Below are positions 1 to 5,534 of a DNA stretch of 18,132 bases, in pieces. Where the stretch lies: NCBI GenBank assembly GCA_030592655.1, contig JAUVIQ010000034.1, forward strand, positions 1 to 18,132, given 5' to 3'. The DNA comes from Planctomycetales bacterium (lineage in GTDB: Bacteria; Planctomycetota; Phycisphaerae; SM23-33). Position 1 is the stretch's first letter; every line of letters begins with the position of its first letter. Below the pieces are notes generated by a model. It did not search any database. It worked only from the letters and a program-made list of their open reading frames with translations, and was not told where the DNA came from. The position numbers were made by a program, and so were the translations under genes.

Positions 1-411
1 ATGGCCGACGAATCATTAATCACAATCGCCGATGCCGGTATGTTTCTCCTCGATACCGGTAAAAAGGTCTGGATGAACATCCGCCTCAGCAAGAACGGCG
101 GCATTGATCAGTGCAGTAAAATTGCCGAAACCGCCAGGAAGGCCGGCGTACCGTTCGTCATCGGGTGCATGGTCGGCGAGAGCGGAATCCTGTCAGCCGC
201 CCAGCGCGTACTACTTGCGAAAATCCCCAAACCAAAGTTCCTCGAAGGAAACTATGGAAAGTTCCTCCTCGCCGACGACCTGACCAAACCGAGCCTTCGC
301 TTCGGATACGGAGGAAGGCTCAAACCCCTCAAAGGTCCGGGCCTGGGTGTGAAAGTGGACGAGCGAAAAATCGCACGCTACGGAACACTGATCAAAACCC
401 TACACGCATAA
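1..411 (+). CDS. Enolase-superfamily enzyme, C-terminal part (5'-truncated by window edge)
   Basis: This is the last 136 residues of a mandelate racemase/muconate-lactonizing-type (enolase superfamily) enzyme. The frame opens at base 1 with M-A-D-E-S. In this superfamily ADES is an internal barrel motif carrying a metal ligand, so the Met is probably internal and the alpha+beta capping domain and half the barrel lie upstream of the window. Visible motifs are ADES (residues 2-5), N-x-R-L-S-K-N-G-G (26-34), which holds the barrel lysine, G-C-M-V-G-E-S-G (55-62), and the closing G-P-G-L-G-V-K-V-D. This pattern is seen in the MLE/dipeptide-epimerase branch. The substrate cannot be read from this fragment; dipeptide epimerase, o-succinylbenzoate synthase-like or sugar-acid dehydratase roles all remain possible. 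The gene ends 97 bp before metK, and that gap is filled by a repeat array. Confidence 0.8.
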   Translation: MADESLITIADAGMFLLDTGKKVWMNIRLSKNGGIDQCSKIAETARKAGVPFVIGCMVGESGILSAAQRVLLAKIPKPKFLEGNYGKFLLADDLTKPSLRFGYGGRLKPLKGPGLGVKVDERKIARYGTLIKTLHA

Positions 412-423
412 GAAGGTTGATTT

Positions 424-498
424 ATTCGTGTAATTCGTGTAATTCGTGGATAACAGTAATTCGTGAAATTCGTTTAAATTCGTGTAATTCGTGGATAA
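424..498 (+). repeat. Short tandem array of TAATTCGTG-type 9-mers ahead of metK
   Basis: Almost the whole gap between the enolase-like gene and metK consists of variants of the 9-mer TAATTCGTG, at about 424-430, 431-439, 440-448, 457-465, 466-474, 476-484 and 485-493. Two of the longer blocks end in GTGGATAA (446-453 and 491-498), giving a higher-order duplication. The final block runs straight into the AAGGAG Shine-Dalgarno of metK. A further single unit lies in front of the argD-type gene at 2067-2075. It looks like an interspersed short-oligomer repeat; no coding potential is claimed. Confidence 0.8.
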
Positions 499-508
499 GG
501 AGCAACAC

Positions 509-1735
509 GTGCCTGCATTAGGTCGAAACATTACGAAGCATCTTTTCACCAGTGAATCCGTTACCAAGGGGCATCCCGACAAGGTTTCCGATCAGATTTC
601 CGACGCCATTGTGGATTTGCTGATAGGGGCCGACCCGAAGGCGCACGTCGCCTGCGAAACGCTGGTAACAACCGGGCTGGTCGTCCTGGCCGGTGAGGTT
701 ACGGTGCATAATCTCAAGGGCGAAAAAGCCCTGCTGTCGGCGGAAGAAACCGCCCGCCGGGTAATCCGCGACATCGGATACGACGATTCGTCCACCGGCT
801 TCGATTACCGAAGTTGCGCGGTGATACGAACACTTCATAGTCAATCATCCGACATCGCCCGCGGCGTTGACAGGAAGAAAAAGAAGGACCAGGGCGCAGG
901 CGACCAGGGAATAATGTTCGGCTTCGCCTGCCGGGACACCAGGGCGATGATGCCGCTTCCGATCCAACTGGCCCATCGCCTGACCGCCCGTCTGACCGAG
1001 GCGCGCGAAAACGGCGAAATCCGCTGGCTACGCCCGGACGGAAAAAGCCAGGTAACTATCGAGTATCGCGGAAACACGCCCGCCAAATTATTGACCGTCG
1101 TCGTCTCAACACAGCACGACGAAAGCGTCGTCAACCCGCGAACCGACACAATGTCGCAAAAGGCCAGGGAAAAACTTATCGCCAAAGTCGTCAAACCCGC
1201 CATCATGGACGTTTGCCCGAAACTGTGGTCCAACCGGATAAAATATCACATCAACCCCACCGGAAAATTCGTCATCGGCGGGCCTCACGGAGACACCGGA
1301 CTGACCGGAAGGAAGATCATCGTCGATACCTACGGCGGACGTGGCAGCCACGGCGGCGGAGCGTTCAGCGGGAAAGACCCGTCGAAGGTCGATCGCTCCG
1401 CATCCTATATGGCCAGGCACATCGCAAAGAATATAGTCGCCGCCCGGCTCGCAGAAGCCTGCGAGGTGCAACTGTCCTACGCTATCGGCGTGGCCGAACC
1501 CATCAGCGTCCTGATCGATTGCGGCGGGACCGAAACCGTCGAACATCGCAAACTCGCAAAGGTCGTCCGCGATACCTTCCCCCTGACACCGGCCGAGATA
1601 ATCGACTACCTCAACCTGCTGCGCCCAATCTACGAAGAGACAGCCCGCAACGGGCACTTCGGAAGGACCGGAAGAAACTTCACGTGGGAAAAGACCAACA
1701 AGAGCAGCCAATTACGAAAGGCGTGCGGGTTATAG
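509..1735 (+). CDS. metK: S-adenosylmethionine synthetase (methionine adenosyltransferase)
   Basis: A cytoplasmic enzyme that makes S-adenosylmethionine from ATP and methionine, releasing PPi and Pi. It has 408 residues, close to the usual bacterial length of about 380-400. All signature motifs are present: G-H-P-D-K (residues 21-25), G-A-G-D-Q-G (129-134) and the glycine-rich loop G-G-G-A-F-S-G-K-D-P-S-K-V-D-R-S (282-297). An in-frame GTG at 491 lies inside the upstream repeat array. The GTG at 509 is preferred because AAGGAG ends 7 bases upstream and the protein then starts just before the conserved L-F-T-S-E-S segment. A stretch with four lysines (K123-K126) lies just before the GAGDQG motif. 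The gene stands alone, followed by a strong terminator hairpin. No SAM riboswitch fits in the 97-bp upstream gap. Confidence 0.97.
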   Translation: MPALGRNITKHLFTSESVTKGHPDKVSDQISDAIVDLLIGADPKAHVACETLVTTGLVVLAGEVTVHNLKGEKALLSAEETARRVIRDIGYDDSSTGFDYRSCAVIRTLHSQSSDIARGVDRKKKKDQGAGDQGIMFGFACRDTRAMMPLPIQLAHRLTARLTEARENGEIRWLRPDGKSQVTIEYRGNTPAKLLTVVVSTQHDESVVNPRTDTMSQKAREKLIAKVVKPAIMDVCPKLWSNRIKYHINPTGKFVIGGPHGDTGLTGRKIIVDTYGGRGSHGGGAFSGKDPSKVDRSASYMARHIAKNIVAARLAEACEVQLSYAIGVAEPISVLIDCGGTETVEHRKLAKVVRDTFPLTPAEIIDYLNLLRPIYEETARNGHFGRTGRNFTWEKTNKSSQLRKACGL

Positions 1736-1761
1736 GGTTGTCTTTCGTCCGCGCAGAAAAC

Positions 1762-1825
1762 AACAGCGCCGAACTTCCGAGCCAGTGCGAGCATTGGCTT
1801 GGAAGTTCGGCGCTGTTATTTTATT
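1762..1825 (+). terminator. Strong intrinsic terminator of metK (27-bp stem)
   Basis: The arms are AACAGCGCCGAACTTCC at 1762-1778 and its exact complement at 1801-1817. The stem continues inward through AGCCAGTG/CATTGGCT with two G.U pairs in the RNA, closing on a very small CGAG loop. T-rich sequence (ATTTTATT) follows the 3' arm and an A-run precedes the 5' arm. It lies 27 bp after the metK stop. The stem is unusually long for a simple terminator, so it may also be a palindromic intergenic element. Confidence 0.85.
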
Positions 1826-2011
1826 ACGCCACCTGAACCTGTCGGCCTTCGCGGCGTTTGGCGTTAATAATCTTTCGGCCGCTACGGGTCCGCATTCTCG
1901 CGCGGAAACCAATTCGGCGGGATCGTCGTCGCTTCGATATTTTGTGTGGGTAGTGCATAAAAACACCTGTAAACGGCTTACCAAATCATTCCTACTGCAA
2001 AGGAGCAAAGT
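1826..2011. other. Intergenic region without a recognisable gene
   Basis: The whole metK to argD gap is about 350 bp. Its first part is the metK terminator and its last part is the leader ORF and repeat unit described separately. Between them I see no protein with family-like features, no RNA gene and no clear promoter. The open frames here overlap the terminator stem or are short and compositionally random. The region should hold the promoter of the aminotransferase gene, but no convincing -35/-10 pair can be picked by eye. Confidence 0.5.
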
Positions 2012-2101
2012 ATGATAATATCCTCCTCCGAAATTAGCAAGAATAAAATTCGCGCCAATGTTTGTGTAATTCGTGGAGAAAAAAATGGTAAAAAACGCTG
2101 A
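2012..2101 (+). CDS. Possible 29-residue leader ORF overlapping the argD start
   Basis: ATG 2012 has an ideal Shine-Dalgarno, AAGGAG at 2000-2005 with a 6-base spacer, better than the one for the downstream enzyme. The frame encodes a 29-residue Ser/Lys/Arg-rich peptide beginning M-I-I-S-S-S-E-I and ends at TGA 2099-2101, 17 bases past the start codon at 2085 and in a different frame. Ribosomes finishing this ORF would terminate on top of the enzyme's start, an arrangement typical of translational coupling or a regulatory leader peptide. It contains three Arg codons but no run of them and no visible attenuator. It could equally be a chance frame. No homologue is recognised. Confidence 0.35.
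   Translation: MIISSSEISKNKIRANVCVIRGEKNGKKR
2064..2077 (+). repeat. Single TAATTCGTG repeat unit supplying the argD Shine-Dalgarno
   Basis: GTGTAATTCGTGGA at 2064-2077 repeats the unit found in the array before metK. Its last bases, GTGGAG, contain the GGAG (2075-2078) that sits 6 bases before ATG 2085. The repeat copy therefore appears to provide most of the ribosome-binding site. Confidence 0.65.
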
Positions 2102-3263
2102 ACTGGTGGAACTGACGAATAAGTATCTTATCGAAAACTACGGCCGTTTGCCGGTGGCGATGGTACGCGGGGCCGGGGCAAAATTATGGGACGCCGACGG
2201 GACTGAATACCTGGACTTCTTCGCAGGCTTCGGAGCAGGTGGAGTAACGGGACACTGCCATCCGGCCATCGTCTCGGCGATAAAGGACCAGGCCGATACG
2301 CTCCTGTCGCACGGGAACCTCTTCACCAGCGAGCCGCAGATCGACCTCGCCCGACGGATTACCGAAAACGCCTTCGGCGGAAAAGTATTCTTCTGCCACA
2401 GCGGGGCAGAGGCGAATGAAGCCGCCCTCAAACTGGGGCGCCTCGCCGCCGGCGAAGGGCGATACAAAATTATCTCCTTCAACGACTGCTTCCACGGCAG
2501 GACGATGGGGTCGCTGTCGCTGACGCCCGAATCATTCCAAAAGGGTTTTGAGCCGATGCTGCCCGGTAACGTCATGGTCGATTACGGCGACCTGGACGCC
2601 GTTGCCGATGCGGTCGATGACGAAACTGCCGGCGTATTCGTCGAGCCGATCCAGGCTGAAGGCGGTATGAACGAACCGACGGCCGAATTCATGCAAGGCC
2701 TGCGAGCGCTGTGCGACGAAAAGGCCCTGCTGATGGACTGCGACGAGGTATGGACAGCCCCTGCCCGAACGGGAAAATGGTTCGCGCATCAGCATTACGG
2801 TATCGAACCGGACGTAATGACGGTGGCCAAGGCGATCGGCGGAGGCTTGCCGGTCGGCGCGTGCGTCGCAGGCCCGAAGTACGCCGACGTCCTCGTCCCC
2901 GGAACGCATGGCTGCACAATGGGCGGAAATCCGCTCTGCGCCGCTGCCGGGGCTGCTACTATGAAACTCATCGAAGACGAAAACCTTCTCGACCGAGCCG
3001 AAAAACTTGGCGAGCAAATCGCTCGAATGATACAGGATGCAAAAATACCCGCCCTCCAACAGGTTCGCGGAAAAGGCGTAATGTTCGGGTTGCAGTTTGA
3101 CGCGGCAAGGGAGGCCAAACCGATTATGATGACCTGTATGGATCGTGGACTACTGGTCTGCATAGCCAAAAAGAACGTCCTCCGCCTGGCTCCGCCGTTG
3201 ACAATCACGGATGCGGAATTAAACGCCGGAATGGAGATACTCATCGACGTGCTGAAGGGGTAG
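2085..3263 (+). CDS. argD: Acetylornithine aminotransferase-type class-III aminotransferase
   Basis: A PLP-dependent class-III (omega) aminotransferase of 392 residues, the normal length for ArgD, which transaminates N-acetylornithine with 2-oxoglutarate in arginine synthesis. Motifs visible are the phosphate-binding S-G-A-E-A-N (106-111), F-H-G-R-T (136-140), the Asp that binds the PLP ring nitrogen (D220) and the Schiff-base lysine K249 in T-V-A-K-A-I-G-G-G. Two usually conserved spots differ: D-E-V-W-T (220-224) replaces the common D-E-V-Q-T, and E-P-I-Q-A-E-G-G (187-194) has Ala where Gly is usual. ATG 2085 is preferred over the GTG at 2073 because GGAG lies 6 bases before it. No other arg gene is in the window, so 4-aminobutyrate or another omega-amino donor as substrate is possible. 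The gene ends 6 bp from the convergent CBM9-like gene. Confidence 0.8.
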   Translation: MVKNAELVELTNKYLIENYGRLPVAMVRGAGAKLWDADGTEYLDFFAGFGAGGVTGHCHPAIVSAIKDQADTLLSHGNLFTSEPQIDLARRITENAFGGKVFFCHSGAEANEAALKLGRLAAGEGRYKIISFNDCFHGRTMGSLSLTPESFQKGFEPMLPGNVMVDYGDLDAVADAVDDETAGVFVEPIQAEGGMNEPTAEFMQGLRALCDEKALLMDCDEVWTAPARTGKWFAHQHYGIEPDVMTVAKAIGGGLPVGACVAGPKYADVLVPGTHGCTMGGNPLCAAAGAATMKLIEDENLLDRAEKLGEQIARMIQDAKIPALQQVRGKGVMFGLQFDAAREAKPIMMTCMDRGLLVCIAKKNVLRLAPPLTITDAELNAGMEILIDVLKG

Positions 3264-3269
3264 TCCCAA

Positions 3270-3932
3270 CTACTCAAATGTCAGTGTCCCGAAGAATTCG
3301 GGTCTGTGGTAGTCCGGTTCGGGGTGGTCGATGGTGTTCCATGCGGCGTGTTGCGGGTCGGTTTTTCCGCCGCAACGGTAGAAATTCGCTCGCCAGGTGT
3401 CGCCCGACTTCGGTGCGACGTCGCGTCCGACCATTTTGGAAATCGTCGCAAACGGTATCGCCGCCGCAAGCCACCAGCCGTCGTCTGTCGGGAATTCCTC
3501 TTTCGTCGGCGTGGGGATGGAGGTCTTTACACTGACGGCATCGAGCACCTCCGGCGGCGCGAGCGAACAGTCATCACGCCCGGCCCAGAAACCCATATGA
3601 ACCGTCCCGCAGCAATTCGCCTCGAAATTGAGGTATTTAGCGACGCCTTCGGACTCGAACGCGATGAAAAACTCCACGCAACTGTCTTTGCACACCCAGC
3701 CGTTGGGTTGGGTCTCGACGGCGGAAATGTGCTTGTCGGCGCAGACGAACAGGAGATAGATTGCCTCATCGTCGTACATCGCCGCAGCGGTCGTATCCTG
3801 CTTTTCGCCGGCGGTGTACCAGGGGTATTCATCTATCGAGAGCACATCGGCCCGGCTCCAGGCTTGATCATCACATGCCAGTCGCACAGTACCCCCAGCC
3901 CGGCGAACGAGATAATTCTTAGGCTGATTCAT
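3270..3932 (-). CDS. Carbohydrate-binding family 9-like protein, no signal peptide
   Basis: A 220-residue protein resembling CBM9/DOMON-like beta-sandwich domains. Features seen are the aromatic-rich N-terminal part, D-S-C-V-E-F-F-I near the middle, Y-L-N-F-E-A-N-C-C-G-T just after, the N-F-Y-R-C-G strand, and the characteristic ending H-R-P-E-F-F-G-T-L-T-F. These match CBM9-like proteins that occur alone or fused to glycosidases. The start codon is ATG 3932 with AGGAA 8 bases upstream; GTG 3938 would leave almost no spacer. The N-terminus (M-N-Q-P-K-N-Y-L-V-R-R) lacks a signal peptide, so the protein is predicted to be cytoplasmic, which is odd for a sugar-binding domain. It follows apt by 21 bp on the same strand, so the two are probably co-transcribed. 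The ligand is unknown. Confidence 0.7.
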   Translation of the reverse strand: MNQPKNYLVRRAGGTVRLACDDQAWSRADVLSIDEYPWYTAGEKQDTTAAAMYDDEAIYLLFVCADKHISAVETQPNGWVCKDSCVEFFIAFESEGVAKYLNFEANCCGTVHMGFWAGRDDCSLAPPEVLDAVSVKTSIPTPTKEEFPTDDGWWLAAAIPFATISKMVGRDVAPKSGDTWRANFYRCGGKTDPQHAAWNTIDHPEPDYHRPEFFGTLTFE

Positions 3933-3953
3933 ATGCACAGTTCCTGATTGAAG

Positions 3954-4475
3954 TTACTTTTCCACGCGGATGAGTGAGCGGATTTCGTAGTCGGTGAGTT
4001 TTTCGCGCCCGTCGAGGAAGCACAGTTCAATCAGAAACGCTATGCCGGCAATATCTCCGCCGAGGTCTTCGACCATTTCGCAGGCAGCCGACATTGTACC
4101 GCCCGTTGCCAACAGGTCGTCCAGCATGAGGACTTTTGCCCCGTCGGCGATGGCGTCTGCGTGCATCTCGATTGTGTCTGTACCGTATTCGAGTGCGTAT
4201 TCCCGGCTGACGGTTTTATGGGGCAGTTTGCCGGGTTTGCGGATAGGTACGAAGCCTGCGCCGATTTCGCACGCGACGGCTGGGGCGAAGATAAACCCGC
4301 GAGACTCGATACCGACGACAGCCTCGATACCGGCGTCTCTGTAAGGTTCCGCCAGTTGCCTTATAACCTCATCCAGCGCCACCGGATCCATCAGTAGCGG
4401 TGTGATGTCCTTGAAAATGATGCCTTGCTTTGGGAAATCCGGTATGTCTCGAATGAAATCGCCAAGATCGATCAT
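3954..4475 (-). CDS. apt: Adenine phosphoribosyltransferase
   Basis: A purine-salvage enzyme of the cytoplasm that converts adenine and PRPP into AMP and PPi. At 173 residues it has the standard Apt length. The N-terminal I-P-D-F-P-K-Q-G-I-I-F-K-D-I-T-P-L (residues 11-27) is the conserved Apt hood segment, R-K-P-G-K-L-P (79-85) is the catalytic flexible loop region, and V-L-M-L-D-D-L-L-A-T-G-G-T (115-127) is the PRPP-binding motif with its two acidic residues. ATG 4475 has AGGAG with a 9-base spacer. It is separated from the upstream sigma-factor gene by a massive terminator-like palindrome, so it should have its own promoter in about 60 bp. It leads a likely two-gene unit with the CBM9-like gene. 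Confidence 0.96.
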   Translation of the reverse strand: MIDLGDFIRDIPDFPKQGIIFKDITPLLMDPVALDEVIRQLAEPYRDAGIEAVVGIESRGFIFAPAVACEIGAGFVPIRKPGKLPHKTVSREYALEYGTDTIEMHADAIADGAKVLMLDDLLATGGTMSAACEMVEDLGGDIAGIAFLIELCFLDGREKLTDYEIRSLIRVEK

Positions 4476-4538
4476 CTATCGTTACTCCTGAAAAGTGGTT
4501 ACATTAACGGATGGATGAGTGTAGCGTCGCATCGGCCA

Positions 4539-4620
4539 GAAAAAAAGGGGACGGGAGTCTTTTTCTTTTGAGGAAGTTTTCACTTCCCCAAAAGAAAAAG
4601 ACTCCCGTCCCCTTTTTTTC
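4539..4620 (-). terminator. Terminator of the sigma-factor gene / 39-bp-arm palindrome
   Basis: Arms 4539-4577 and 4582-4620 are complementary over 39 bp with one exception (4571/4588), which becomes a G.U pair in the minus-strand RNA. The loop is four bases. On the minus strand the 3' arm ends CCCC followed by seven Ts, 2 bp after the sigma-factor stop, so it fits an intrinsic terminator. The arms also contain A/T runs at both ends and are near-symmetric, so it would terminate both ways. The length far exceeds what termination needs, and the core GGGGACGGGAGTC flanked by A and T runs looks like a dispersed palindromic element. Confidence 0.8.
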
Positions 4621-4622
4621 GC

Positions 4623-5435
4623 CTACCACATCTCGTCGATGAGGACTTGCAGGCGGGCAAGGGCTTCTTTTTCCAGTTGGCGGGCGCGTTCGCGTGTGAG
4701 GCCGACCAGTTTGCCCACTTCCTTGAATGTTCGCTGCGGACCCTTGTGGCCGTCGAGACCGAAGCGGTACGTCAATATCTTCCGCTGCCGTTCAGGAAGT
4801 TTCGCCAGTAGTTTGCGGACTATTGCCGCGTTACCCTCGTCCTCGAAGAGCATCGCCGGGTCGGCCTGGTCGTCGGCGAGTATCTCGGCAAGCGTCTGCG
4901 GTTCGTCGTTGGACATTTGCGTCGGGGCGCTGACGGCCATGATTCCCTGGCATATCATAGCCGCCTTTTTGCGTGAGATTTTCAGTTTTTTTGCGATTTC
5001 ATCGGTCGAGGGCGGTCGGTCAAGTTTTTCTTCGAGTTCCCGGGTGGCCTTGCGCCATTTGGAGACCTGCTGGGCCATGTAATCGGGGATACGCACCGGC
5101 TGGACCGCGTTTATCATCGCACGCTTGATGGCCTGTTTTATCCACCAGGCAGCGTATGTGCTGAAGCGAACGCCCTCGTCCGGGTCGAACTCCTCCACGG
5201 ACCGCATCAGTCCTATATTTCCTTCTGCCACCAGGTCTGATAACGGCATGCCCCGGTCGGCAAATTGCTTGGCGATGTTGACCACGAGGCGAAGATTCGC
5301 CTGGATCATCTGCTCGCGAGCGTCGGGGTCCTGGTCCTGTTGTATCCGACGGGCGAGGTCCTTCTCCTGCTGGGCCGTCAGGAGGTCGGTCTCGGTGATG
5401 TGGTCCAGGTACCATCCTAATCCTGCTTTCGCCAT
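4623..5435 (-). CDS. RNA polymerase sigma-70 family factor (group 2-like)
   Basis: A promoter-recognition subunit of RNA polymerase, 270 residues. Region 1.2 spans about residues 5-38 and region 2 about 45-118, including D-L-V-A-E-G-N-I-G-L-M (68-78) and F-S-T-Y-A-A-W-W-I-K-Q-A-I (91-103) for core binding, -10 recognition and melting. Region 3 is about 125-190. Region 4, with R-T-F-K-E-V-G-K-L-V-G-L-T-R-E-R-A-R-Q-L-E (235-255), is the -35-binding helix-turn-helix. There is no region 1.1, and it is much shorter than a primary RpoD, so a group 2 (RpoS/SigB-like) alternative factor is most likely. Its regulon is unknown. ATG 5435 is chosen because GGAGG lies 9 bases upstream; the in-frame ATG at 5483 has no ribosome-binding site. 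The ABC exporter gene ends 99 bp upstream on the same strand. Confidence 0.93.
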   Translation of the reverse strand: MAKAGLGWYLDHITETDLLTAQQEKDLARRIQQDQDPDAREQMIQANLRLVVNIAKQFADRGMPLSDLVAEGNIGLMRSVEEFDPDEGVRFSTYAAWWIKQAIKRAMINAVQPVRIPDYMAQQVSKWRKATRELEEKLDRPPSTDEIAKKLKISRKKAAMICQGIMAVSAPTQMSNDEPQTLAEILADDQADPAMLFEDEGNAAIVRKLLAKLPERQRKILTYRFGLDGHKGPQRTFKEVGKLVGLTRERARQLEKEALARLQVLIDEMW

Positions 5436-5534
5436 GGTTGATAACCTCCGCTTTTCATGGGCCTGTCGGGACGGTTGCCCCATATAGAATGTCGGTCTGC
5501 GGAGGTGGCGACTTGACTAGGGAATATCGCGGCG

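Noticed and set aside
446..498. TTATCCACG on the minus strand, 8 of 9 to a DnaA box, twice in the array
   Set aside because: It arises from the repeat unit itself. There are no clustered perfect boxes, no AT-rich unwinding region and no dnaA, so no origin is claimed.
424..498. CRISPR array
   Set aside because: Units are only 9 bp and contiguous without unique spacers, and no cas genes are present.
400..582. Minus-strand frame of 60 codons across the repeat before metK
   Set aside because: It is the translation of the TAATTCGTG array (repeated S-T-N-Y-T-N) and runs into metK in antisense.
1785..2015. Plus-strand open frame of 76 codons between metK and argD
   Set aside because: It starts inside the metK terminator stem, has no ribosome-binding site and shows no family features.
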